In this document: one piece after another, positions 44,201-52,112 of the stretch
How the letters are laid out: every line of letters begins with the position of its first letter
How positions within the stretch are numbered: the stretch's first letter is position 1
Origin: Sipunculus nudus
Taxonomy: Eukaryota > Annelida > Sipuncula > Golfingiida > Sipunculidae
DNA: 64,000 nucleotides
NCBI GenBank assembly: GCA_026874595.1
Contig: CM049307.1
Coordinates: 64,162,870 to 64,226,869, forward strand
Direction of reading: 5' to 3'
Made by a program: the position numbers and the translations under genes
Notes under the pieces: generated by a model
Seen by the model: the letters and a program-made list of their open reading frames with translations, nothing else
Database searches by the model: none
What the model was told of the DNA's origin: nothing

Positions 44201-46962
44201 ATAAGGTGTTGGACAGCACAACTAATAAAGGTATGTAGTCAATTTAAACAGGCTTACACAAAGATGGGGCCACGCTCCTCATGCAGTGGTTACACACTGC
44301 AGTTGTCACATCCCCTTTGTGTTAACTGCTGCTTTGTACTGCAGATTTCTCTTGGTTGCTCGAACAGTGCTGGCTCAGGGCAAAGATTTATAATCAGACT
44401 AGTGAGAGTGTGGTATTGCATTGTGCATCCAGCTCCAAATTTAAACATGTGACACCCACTCTTGTTGGTGTGATTGCACTGGTTCTGGCACAAGGCAGCA
44501 ATTCAGCAATGTCCTCTGAGTAAGATTACTGGTCATGTTTATGACTGACAGTGTATTAGATAAATTCAGATATCCCAAGGTATGACATTTTCACAACTAT
44601 TTCCCTATTTACCTGTTAAAGCACCTGATCTACAAAAATTAAGCCAAGTTTCCATGAAAACAGATAAAAGGTAAATCTGAAAACATTGTATAAATATCTA
44701 ACACTTTTATTGTTCCCCACTTCCTTGGAAATTGGGACATTGATTTAGGTTTGTCTGTTCCTCTGTCTGTCTGTCTGTCCGTCACTTTTTCATTTCTGTG
44801 CAATTACTTTGCTAAATAATATCTGATTTCCTTCAAATTTGGGTCAGTGATTGCTCTCATGCATACCTAGGTTGGGATTGGATTTGGAGTGTCTGTCTGA
44901 AAGTTTATTATAACCAGCTCCAAAACAAACAAAAATTTCCCATTTCTGCCCAATTCACAACCAAAATTATGACATGTTGAGACATCTTCAGGGGACAATG
45001 AAAAGTAATACACAGCTAAAAAGACATGTGGACACATCTTCAGGGGTAAATAAAAATTAAACATATTAAGAAGGCAAGCAACAAGAGGCAATAGCGGGGG
45101 ACATAAATTCCAAATATTTGCTTGTTACTTAGTATTTTTATTATTATGTCATTGACGTAGGTGATATAGCCTGCCTATATTGATTGAATATACATAGGTG
45201 AACTAGAATACGGGTAGTTGACAAGTGACTACGTGTATCCGCCGAAATCAGATTGGGACGGGTGAAGTGAGGCATGGATTGAGTAACAAGGGGAAATAGA
45301 GTGAGGTGTGTTGCATATTAGCATGGATGTCTACAGCCGAAATGTGTATGTAGGTTGTGCCACCTGCCACAGAATCCAGAAAGCTATCCAAGATGTATAA
45401 ACCTACAAAATTTTAGGCAGATAAGTCAAACCACTACATGTACATGAGTGATTTTATCCCACGGCAGACAAACAGAGGATGCTGTGCAAAAATGGTTGCA
45501 GGTTGCACCACCAGTTTTGTATATGACATAGAGCTATGTGAGATCTATACACATGCAAAATTCTTGCCCAATCGGTCAAACGGTTCCTGAGATATGAGCT
45601 TGGATGTCTGCAGCTTAAACGGGAATGTAGGTGGCGCCACCTGTCATAAAATCAAGAAAGCTGTCCAGGATGTATACACATGCATAATTTCAGGGGGATA
45701 AGTCCAACCAATGCAGAGCTACGAGTGATTTTATCCCAAGGCAGATGAACAGATGGACGCTGTGCAAAATAGTTGCAGGTGGCGCCACCATTTTTTATGT
45801 ATGTTATAAAGCTATCCAAGGGCTACTTTTGTGCAAAAATTTTTTCCGGATCGTTCCTACGATTCTCGAGATATGTGGAATAAATGTCTCAAAACAGATG
45901 CACAGATGGACGCATTGGAGAGAGGAAAGGTCAGAGGTCAAAACAAAATCTGGGCGCAGCAGTTCACATGTGACCCAAACATAATCCTGGGTTTCGTAAA
46001 ATTCCGCCCGGCGGATACGATGGAGTTCTCCGGACACCTTCGCCGCGGCGGTGGTGGGCTGAAAAACTCTGTTTTGGCGGCTACAATAACATATGTATTA
46101 TACCTAAAATGAATGAAAATGTGTTTACATTGTGATTTGCCATTGACAAAGCAGTATCAAATATTGTCAAATATCAGCTTTACATCATGATCATTTCACG
46201 TGGAGCATAGTAGTACCTGCATTTTGTGGAATGTCTGTTAATCTTCATATAAATATCTAGTAGTATCAGCTCTTGCCACTGCAAATGATCTTCATCCTGT
46301 TGCATCCTGCTCACACACATATATTGAAAGTTGGCAATCATTTAGTTCCATCTTGTAAATTTGAGAGCTTGATTACAAATAAGGCCTAAGAAAAGAACAT
46401 ACAATACAGTCACCTGACCTCCTCTAAGACTTTTTATGACATTCTGTTGAAAACTGAGCAGTTAACTTGAGAATGAACTCAATAGTCAACACAGTTTTAG
46501 GTGAATTTTAGGTAGCAAAATTGCATGGTACAGTGTTGAAATGCTCCACACATTTTCCAGTTTCACAGATAATTGAATATTTAGCTGAACTGATTATTAA
46601 TTGATCATTGATTGATCATCACTTTTTTTCATCCTGTCTTTCTTTAATCTCTAACAGGATTATAAGAATGTTTTTTGGAGATAATATGACTTCTTTGCAT
46701 GTGCATACATAATCTTTTGTGTGACTGATTGTGCATAAATGCAACCAGTTTAATTGATTTTGAAAAAAGTGTCTAGTCATCAATATAATCAATTAATTCG
46801 CACACCACTTCTATCTGCACATTTTTTAATATCATCAAACACTTTCTGGTACTTTTTTCCTCAGATGTCAAGAGAGTGAGAGGATGGTTTCCAAGGAGAT
46901 GTGCTGTAGAAAAATTACCACCATGTCAGAACAGTACATCAGATAGCAAGAAAGAAGACTAA
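29062..46962 (+). CDS. ZDHHC6 palmitoyltransferase (spliced gene)
   Basis: Spliced gene for an ER-membrane DHHC S-acyltransferase. Exons: 29062-29295, 29787-29875, 31660-31816, one of 33219-33347 or 36129-36263, 40382-40435, 41058-41219, 42042-42229, 44184-44230 and 46865-46962. All borders are GT-AG and the phases fit, giving 385 or 387 aa (human about 413). Order: two membrane segments (about 11-34 and 43-64), the zinc-binding cysteine-rich domain with DHHC at 114-117 (Cys117 carries the acyl group), a third membrane segment at about 136-158, a fourth from exon 4, then a variant SH3-like domain. The C-terminus is KKED, a KKxx ER-retrieval signal. The frame is open upstream of ATG 29062 to the acceptor, so a few extra N-terminal residues from an earlier exon are possible. 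Human ZDHHC6 palmitoylates ER proteins and is itself palmitoylated by ZDHHC16. Confidence 0.9.
29787..29875 (+). CDS. ZDHHC6 exon 2, first half of the DHHC zinc domain
   Basis: Encodes NKEDRKCLQFCTFCEGYKAP and then RSHHCRKCQ. The paired CxxC and HCRKC motifs bind the structural zinc ions. Acceptor TTTCAAAAG, donor GTATGT, ends with two bases of an Arg codon. Confidence 0.9.
29950..31300 (+). repeat. Degraded tandem repeat remnants in intron 2
   Basis: Begins with CAGCTCAACTGTAGTGATGG, a diverged family 1-like start, then GTCTATCCATCC. Two units of about 240 bp share CTGGTGGCACCGCCTATTAT (30399) and CTGGTGGCGCCACCTATTAT (30637). Two further stretches share 'GACCTTGACC' and CCCATAACTTTT. Borders are uncertain. 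Confidence 0.45.
31660..31816 (+). CDS. ZDHHC6 exon 3, catalytic DHHC exon
   Basis: The first base completes Arg108. Then [20 protein letters not shown] encodes the catalytic DHHC motif with its PWINNC continuation. The exon runs on through the third membrane segment to MYRALFR. Acceptor TGTTGTCAG. It ends at 31816 in phase 0 with donor GTAAGC. Confidence 0.93.
31820..31912 (+). repeat. 93-bp tandem copy of the 3' part of exon 3
   Basis: Near copy of 31727-31819, starting AGCTTCTGTTAC, directly adjacent and shifted by 93 bases. The donor GGGTAAGC of the real exon has become ATGGTTAG in the copy. One extra base shifts the frame, so it is intronic and non-coding in the normal transcript. Confidence 0.85.
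32038..32862. mobile_element. Foldback element rich in GGGAAGAATGAGAATTC motifs
   Basis: The left end GTCGAGGGAAGAATGAGAAT and the right end ATTCTCATTCTTCCCTCGAC are exact inverse copies, and the pairing continues inwards with a few changes (GGAAGATC against GATCTTCC). ATATAT lies outside both ends, a possible target duplication. The arms are built of repeated small palindromes such as CCCGGGAAAAATGAGAATTC. The middle is plain AT-rich DNA. No coding capacity. It lies in ZDHHC6 intron 3. Confidence 0.8.
33219..33347 (+). CDS. ZDHHC6 exon 4a (alternative)
   Basis: 43 codons, phase 0 to 0, PYDDSDGELTLVTLGVYPLI and then GCIYGLALGIGVTLAVGSLL-VIQ, the fourth membrane segment. Acceptor ATATTTTCAG. 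The donor is GTCTGA, weaker than usual. The aligned second version at 36129-36263 has the same phase and ends in the same kind of G-x-AVG-x-L-x-Q pattern. Using both would add an extra membrane segment and upset the topology, so mutually exclusive use is the simplest reading. Confidence 0.8.
33893..34116 (+). repeat. 55-bp tandem array, left part
   Basis: GACTGTCTGGGACTGGTC starts recur at 33893, 33948, 34003, 34058 and 34113, exactly 55 bases apart. The array is cut by the TIR element at 34117-34738 and continues at 34739-34820 with two more units. Looser related sequence reaches back to about 33480. Confidence 0.9.
34117..34738. mobile_element. 622-bp TIR element (MITE) inside the 55-bp array
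   Basis: Perfect 24-bp terminal inverted repeats: the left starts TAGAGCCCCGTTTTTTCCGT and the right ends ACGGAAAAAACGGGGCTCTA. The 6-bp ATGACT is found directly outside both ends (34111-34116 and 34739-34744). The array unit reads straight through when the element is skipped, which proves insertion. The interior has extra CCGTTTTAACGG-like pieces and no coding capacity. The superfamily is not assigned. Confidence 0.9.
34739..34820 (+). repeat. 55-bp tandem array, right part
   Basis: Continuation of the array at 33893-34116 after the TIR element. Two further units begin ACTGTCTGGGACTGGTC at about 34742 and 34797. Confidence 0.85.
34821..36128. other. ZDHHC6 intron sequence, nothing recognised
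   Basis: Plain AT-rich intron DNA between the two versions of exon 4. No repeat boundary or further exon-like frame with splice sites was found. Confidence 0.4.
36129..36263 (+). CDS. ZDHHC6 exon 4b (alternative)
   Basis: 45 codons, phase 0 to 0: HYYMLYGTGREPVVMLSIQG and then FIMCMFSIGLGLGVVIAVGG-LFFMQ. The second half (GLGLGVVIAVGGLFFMQ) resembles the vertebrate protein more than 4a does. Acceptor TATACTTGCAG and donor GTGGGT are both better matches to consensus than those of 4a, so 4b may be the main form. Confidence 0.85.
36264..37687. other. ZDHHC6 intron sequence
   Basis: No gene. A perfect RNA polymerase III B-box-like string GGTTCGATCCC lies at 36633-36643, but no A box or cloverleaf fits, so it may be a relic of a tRNA-derived SINE. 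Confidence 0.4.
37688..40324 (+). mobile_element. HINE-like family 1b element, intron 4 copy
   Basis: 2637 bp. Starts TAGCTCAGCTGACTATAAGT with the 5' hairpin, then (GTCCGTCC)n. The interior is not the 340-bp core but two diverged units about 682 bp apart (ATCTCCTACCA at about 37853, ATCCCCTACCATGCC at about 38535). Ends CAGCTGAGCG, CGTGACCCATAGGTCC, CTTGT. It is nearly identical along its length to 54886-57537. T flanks both ends. The 3' end is only 57 bases before exon 5. Confidence 0.8.
40382..40435 (+). CDS. ZDHHC6 exon 5
   Basis: 18 codons, LRSIIKNETGIESWIKSK. The NETGIESW block matches the conserved N-K/E-T-S/G-IESWI motif that follows the last membrane segment. Acceptor TATATTTACAG, donor GTAGGTG, phase 0 to 0. 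Confidence 0.92.
41058..41219 (+). CDS. ZDHHC6 exon 6
   Basis: 54 codons, AEYRDKEEGEEEFVFPYNLG to WPVREGCHQYTLT. The FVFPYNLG, NLKQVFT and WPVREGCHQY blocks are conserved in ZDHHC6. Acceptor TTTGCTTCAG, donor GTAAGT, phase 0 to 0. Confidence 0.93.
42042..42229 (+). CDS. ZDHHC6 exon 7, SH3-like domain
   Basis: Encodes VEQIKQKKEKKIRSVLYDIQ and then EEFSGSMCPCNKGCKVYCCP and PCTDEPRIKLHTGDKVLVSR-WK. It is the start of the variant SH3-like domain. Six cysteines fall in 15 residues (305, 307, 311, 315, 316, 319), where human ZDHHC6 has three that are known palmitoylation sites. Acceptor GATGATTCAG, donor GTGAGT, ends with two bases of a Lys codon. Confidence 0.92.
43123..44099 (+). mobile_element. 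HINE-like family 3 element
   Basis: Starts AAGGCCCCGCTTGACAAGCG, a hairpin, then CCGTCCTTCCGTCCATCC. The core is a 145-bp array. Near the end GGGGCCTT is the inverted partner of the start AAGGCCCC. The small stem GGAC-CATT-GTCC follows, then ACATCTGA, a CTRR-type end. T flanks both ends. It lies in intron 7, 84 bases before exon 8. Confidence 0.65.
43221..43900 (+). repeat. 145-bp tandem array
   Basis: CTTTCCCAAATTCACA starts at 43221, 43366, 43511, 43656 and 43801, exactly 145 bases apart each time. Units also share CAGACCTATCGAATTACAG and TTTTCTTTTGCACGCA. Few substitutions separate the units, so it is recent or homogenised. Confidence 0.95.
44184..44230 (+). CDS. ZDHHC6 exon 8
   Basis: 47 bases: one base finishing Lys340, then HWLYGDKVLDSTTNK and one base of the next Asp codon. 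WLYGD is conserved in the family. Acceptor TTTTCAG, donor GTATGT. Confidence 0.9.
44231..45202. other. ZDHHC6 intron 8, left part
   Basis: No gene. A GTCTGTCTGTCTGTCCGTC tract at about 44762-44780, preceded by TTGTTCCCCACTTCC, looks like the start of a further degraded repeat that may end near 45110. Two copies of GACACATCTTCAGGGG-like sequence lie about 55 bp apart at about 44975-45040. Confidence 0.4.
45203..46088 (-). mobile_element. HINE-like family 2 element, intron 8 copy
   Basis: Read on the minus strand it starts TGTAGCCGCCAAAACAGAG. It contains units with GGTGGCGCCACC-type palindromes (about 45631 and 45778 on the plus strand) and ends with GGCGGATACACGTAGTCACT, the stem GTAGT/ACTAC, and CCGTATTCTAG. 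This is the same end as at 27868. CTAG is followed by T, and T precedes the 5' end. Confidence 0.7.
46865..46962 (+). CDS. ZDHHC6 last coding exon
   Basis: Two bases finish Asp356. Then VKRVRGWFPRRCAVEKLPPC and QNSTSDSKKED, stop TAA at 46960-46962. RGWFPRRC is a conserved end of the SH3-like domain. Lysines at positions -4 and -3 make a KKxx ER-retrieval signal like that of the human protein. Acceptor TTTTTTCCTCAG. Confidence 0.93.
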
Positions 46963-47209
46963 TTTTTTTTTACGAATTAGGAAAATAATAGTCATGAGGT
47001 ACACTGTGTTACACTGCAGGAACAAGGAGTGACACTGAAAGTGGGATCATATATTTTGTCAGAGAGTGACTTTGAAAATGTCACCAGAATGTTTTATGCA
47101 TGATATTCTGTCATACACATAAGTGTATAATTCAGAATATATGGATTTGAATCTTGTATTGTATGGCCAGTTGCAATAATGTCAGAATCTTGTGCAAAAT
47201 GTTAAAGCA

Positions 47210-47215
47210 AATAAA
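47210..47215 (+). promoter_or_regulatory. Candidate poly(A) signal, proximal
   Basis: AATAAA 248 bases after the ZDHHC6 stop codon. Confidence 0.5.
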
Positions 47216-47419
47216 TCCAGATTAATGTTAGTGGTTGTGTACTTTTGTAAATATTGACAGAAGTTGTTAGATGTGTGACAAAAGAAGAGACAATAATTAT
47301 TTGTGTATTATTTACCCTGTACAACAGGCACTCAACATGTACAGTAAAGTGGGATACTGTGGTGGGCATTTCATCCACAGAGTTTCAAATTTGTTTGTTC
47401 ATGAAGGAATTATTGTGAA

Positions 47420-47425
47420 AATAAA
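47420..47425 (+). promoter_or_regulatory. Candidate poly(A) signal, distal
   Basis: AATAAA 458 bases after the ZDHHC6 stop codon. It could give an alternative longer 3' end. Confidence 0.45.
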
Positions 47426-47435
47426 ACCTTTGTGA

Positions 47436-49411
47436 ACTTGATGCTCAAACTAAACAGAGGAACATTCATTTAAACTGTAGTCTCTTTGACTTCTCATGTA
47501 TATTATCTATACCTGTAGATCACAAGGTAGAAATCCTGGACACTATTAGTATTAACAAATTTCTTTGATCCATGTCAGAGACTGATATTATGAATAATAT
47601 GATATCTTTTACATTGTCTGCGTATGATGAAATAGAATTTTCAGTTCTTCAGTTTTTCCTTGGTTCTCAAATAGTAATGATTTTTGTGAGCATATGAAAT
47701 ATGTCATACAATAAAGTACAGATTATGCTCAGTTTACTGTATGGTGAGATCACAAAAATCAAAACCTTGCCAAATACTAGAAAAGTGGATATAGCAGAAT
47801 TTTAACCCCGCAACAATGAAGGCCAAGATCCAGGTATAGGTCTGACTGTGACTGGCCCAGCTAAAACCCTAATCTGAGCAGGAATCTTGATCAGTTCAAA
47901 CTCCAGACAGGCTTTGGACCACATTCCATGATCCAGTTTGAACTGATTGGAATGCCAGTGCTGATATGGGCTTGACTGATCACCATTATGTCCAGCTTCA
48001 GATCTTAGCCTTGACATCTGCAGGTAGAGGTTTCCAGCAGTTCATGCACAACACTGGAAATTATGAGGTTTAGAAGAACTTTTATATTAATGATTCTTGT
48101 AAATCCATATACATGTTCACAAGTAAGTTGTAACAAACTGATATCATGTCATCTTTCATGGTGGGATTGCCTGTGATTACAAAGATGTAAATTGTGCATT
48201 GCATAGATACAAGGAATGACTGCATACCCCAAAAACTGTGGAAGATTAAAAATCAAAAGGTCACAAAGGAATAAATCTTAGCAGCAGGGTGGTGGATATT
48301 TTGTTTGATAATATTTTCTGAGACATTGTCAGGTGGGCACAATTTTCCATGACACCAGAGGTGGTAAATTAAAGTTTGTTCAGTCTGTGCAGGTATTGTT
48401 TGACCAAACCCACAACATCAATTGGTGGCAGCGTTGGGATTAAGCTTTGGTAAATTTGCTCCCTGATGTCCCATTGTGTCACCTGTCATGAAATTAGTAG
48501 CTAATATTATTGTATAATCATTGCCAGAAGATAGGCTGCATTGTGATTCAGTGATAGAGTCCTGTTCACATAAACATGTACTGTCTACCTGTGCCACACC
48601 ATAAAAAGGAGCAGCTTCTGACAGGAGACTTAAAAATGACCATAGGTTATTTGTTAAATCAAGGGGCAACTTGTGTCATGTATTTATTCAGATAATTGGC
48701 TAAAGCACTATACAATTTATGTTCATGGTAATGGGTCTTCTTGCACTTGGAGGTGATTCTTAAAGATAGGTCCTTCTGAAATCAGGGTGTAACATTTTTA
48801 CAGTATGAATTTTTCTCTTCAAAATGGCTACAAGGCCCTGTTCACGTTCACATAAAATTATGCACATTTCTCATGCTAATTCAAATCACTTGTGTTTCAG
48901 CAGCCCGGTAAATGAAGTTGTAAATGAACGGCATGTGTGATCTTAAGCATACAAAGTTCTTTTCACATGAGTGTAAATTATATGCACCTTTTTTGGTGTA
49001 AATTAACATTTTCTGTCAAAGTAATATCAATATGGCATGAAAAACAGTTGGCCTGTAAATTATAATAAATGATATTTCAACCCAGCCATTTCACATTCCT
49101 CCATCTGAGTATTCTTCATTCATGTATAGCAGACTGAATAAGTGTTGCAATTAATCTCAATTGCTTGAATTATTCCTAAAAATCCTCCTAAACGTAGTCA
49201 AACCTCACTTGTTTTACATATAAAAAATGTTACATTCTGCTCTGGTTTCCAGATATTTATGGATATGAACCACTCGGTGAAATAAGGGTAACAAAAGCCT
49301 TGTGTAAAGGATATCCCACAAAGCAGGACTCCATGTTTCCCACAAATATTTCTGTGCATATAAAAAAAACTCAAGAAAGGTCATTTTTTCAACCTTAGGA
49401 ATTTTGCTTAT
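47436..49411. other. Intergenic, nothing recognised
   Basis: Several frames of 60-83 codons occur on both strands, with no domain, splice context or repeat homology that would support a gene. Confidence 0.4.
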
Positions 49412-50787
49412 TATGCCCCCGCCACAAAGTGGCTGGGGCATATAGTTTTACCCATGTCCGTCCTTCCGTCATTCCGAAATCAAACAGTTGTAAGGACTTT
49501 TTTTCGCAATGCCTGCAGATATTGGCCAGATTTTGGTGTGTGGGCAGATAATGACCAGTTACAGATCGAGTTCGCGTTTCGTCCCGGTTGACCTTTTTTT
49601 GACCGTTTTACGGCTACTAAACTTATAAAATTTCATGAAAAATAGAATGTTTCATGACATATACACATGTACGGACTTTTTTTCGCAATGCCTGCAGATA
49701 TTGGCCAGATTTTGGTGTGTGGGCAGATAATGACCAGTTACAGATCGAGTTCGCGTTTCGACCCGCTTGACCTACTTTTGACCATTTTACGGCTCCTTAA
49801 CTTAGAAAATTTCATGAAAAACAAAAATTTTCATGACAAATACACATGTACGGACTTTTTTTCGCAGTGGCTGCAGATATTGGCCTGATTTTTAGTGTGT
49901 GGGCAGATATTGACTAGTTACAGATCGAGTTTGCATTTTTTTCCCCAATTGACCTACTTTTGACCGTTTTAAGGCTTCTGAACATAGAAAATTTCATGAA
50001 AAATAGAAATTTTCATGACAAATACACATGTATGGATTTTTTTTCGCAATGCCTGCAGATATTGGCCTGATTTTCGGTGTGTTGGCAGATATTGACCAGT
50101 TACAGATCGAGTTCGCATTTTGTCCCAGTTGACCTACTTTTGACCGTTTTATGGCTCTTGAACATAGAAAATTTCATGAAATATAGAAATTTCATTACAA
50201 ATACACATGTACAGACTTTTTTTCATAATGCCTGCAGATACTGGCCTGATTTTTGGTGCATGGGCAGATAATGACCAGTTACAGATCGAGTTCATGTTTT
50301 GTCCCAGTTGACCTACTTTTTGACTGTTTGACAGTGCCCTAACATAGAAAATTTCATAGCAAATAAAAATTTTCATGACAAGTGTACATGTACGGACTTT
50401 TTTTCACAATGACTGCAGATACGGGCCTGATTTTTGGTGTGTGGGCAGATAATGACCATCTACAGATCAAGTTCTTGTTTTGTCCCAGTTGACCTACTTT
50501 TGACCTTGACTGCTCCTGAATATAGAAAGTTTAATGAAAAATAGAAATTTTCATAACAAATGCATATGTATGGACTTTTTTTTCCGCAATGCTTGCACTC
50601 GGATACCACCCTGATTTTTTATGTGTGGGCAGATAATGACCAGTTACAGATCGAGTTCACGTTTCTTCCCCGTCGACCTACTTTTGACCATACGACACCT
50701 CCTGAACTATAAAAAATTTTACAAAATTTGACAAATGTTTCTAATTTGCCCCAGGCGGGGGCATTCGTGTCGTTCTGACACATCTAG
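49412..50787 (+). mobile_element. HINE-like family 4 element
   Basis: Starts TATGCCCCCGCCACAAAGTG, a hairpin with GGCTGGGGCATA, then GTCCGTCCTTCCGTC. A tandem core follows. Near the end GCGGGGGCA is the inverted partner of the start TGCCCCCGC. The perfect stem-loop GTGTC-GTTCT-GACAC follows, then ATCTAG, a canonical helitron-type CTRR end, and T. No coding capacity. Confidence 0.75.
49494..50700 (+). repeat. ~180-bp tandem array, seven units
   Basis: GGACTTTTTTTCGCA-type starts at 49494, 49673, 49852, 50034, 50213, 50394 and 50572, with spacings of 178-182 bases. Units share GACCAGTTACAGATCGAGTT and TTTCATGA blocks. Divergence grows towards the right. Confidence 0.95.
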
Positions 50788-51400
50788 TGTTTTACCACTG
50801 TTTTTGCTGCTGTCACCAGTGACCATTTTAAGGGATCACAAAATCTGAACATGTTACTGAGAAAATACTGATCTGTCTCCATTTTGTATCTACAAAGTGG
50901 GTCATGGTATATTTATATTTGTATTCAAGAAAAGTGTGGATATGCTGTTTTTTCTTTATTCAGTATGTTCTTGACTGAGAGGGATGCACATAAGATATGG
51001 TGCTATTTATTATAAGAATATATATATGTGACAATGTTTAGTCTAATGATAGTAAAATGAACTGGCTGTGTTACTGTCAGCATTCCAGTGTCCAAAACTT
51101 AATGTACACATTATTCATATTTTAGTCGTTAGATTTATTTCTAGAACTTCTGACACTTTGTTTAGTTTATATAGAAGCTTTTGTATATACAAGTATTGTA
51201 AGTAGCCAAAAAAAAGTCTGTCCTTAACACAGACAAATGTCATGTTTAATCTGTATTTTGTAATGTATAGGTCAAAGGAAAAATTATGGGATTAAACTGT
51301 TTTGGAAGACTAGACTGCTTAAACAAGTCACTTGTGAGTTTCATTCAAATTCCTCACTTTCCACCCTAGATTGCTAGAACATGGTCATACTTGGTTTCTG

Positions 51401-52112
51401 TTATTGATATCACTATCTTTTGTAACCGGTGATGTTTGTGTTACAGAGATTGTGTTATTGATATCACTATCTTTTGTAACTGGTGATGTTTGTGTTACAG
51501 AGATTGTGTTATTGATATCTCCATCTTTTGTAACCGGTATTGTTTATGTTACAGAGTTTGTGTTATTGATATCACTATCTTTTGTAACCGGTGATGTTTG
51601 TGTTACAGAGATTGTGTTATTGATATCACGATCTTTTGTAATGGGTGATGTTTGTGTTACAGAGTTTGTGTTATTGATATCACTATCTTTTGTAACGGGT
51701 GATGTTTATGTTACAGAGTTTGTGTTATTGATATCACTATCTTTTGTAACCGGTGATGTTTGTGTTACAGAGATTGTGTTATTGATATCACTATCTTTTG
51801 TAACAGGTGATGTTTGTGTTACAGAGTTTGTGTTATTGATATCACTATCTTTTGCAACTGGTGCATGATGTTTGTGTTACAGAGATTGTGTTATTGATAT
51901 CACTATCTTTTGTAACGGGTGATGTTTGTGTTACAGAGTTTGTGTTATTGATATCACTATCTTTTGCAACTGGTGCATGATGTTTGTGTTACAGAGATTG
52001 TGTTATTGATATCACTATCTTTTGTAACGGGTGATGTTTGTGTTACAGAGTTTGTGTTATTGATATCACTATCTTTTGCAACTGGTGCATGATGTTTGTG
52101 TTACAGAGTTTG
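51401..52112 (+). repeat. 54-bp minisatellite, 13 units
   Basis: TTATTGATATCACTATCTTT recurs every 54 bases from 51401 to 51833 (nine units), then at 51891, 51945, 52003 and 52057 because a GCAT insertion lengthens alternate units to 58, making a 112-bp higher-order unit. Since 54 is divisible by three, one frame stays open for 165 codons (51371-51868), but the 58-bp units break it. No protein is called. Confidence 0.95.

Larger units (their letters stand above)
46963..47435 (+). other. ZDHHC6 3' untranslated region (probable)
   Basis: AT-rich, non-coding. It contains AATAAA at 47210-47215 and again at 47420-47425. Either could direct polyadenylation, so the end at about 47435 is an estimate. 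Confidence 0.55.

Noticed and set aside
51371-51868. 165-codon open frame with an 18-residue repeat (LLISLSFVTGDVCVTEIV)
   Set aside because: It is a by-product of a 54-bp minisatellite (54 is a multiple of three). The frame is lost as soon as units become 58 bp, there is no domain, and synonymous positions are not more variable than others by eye.
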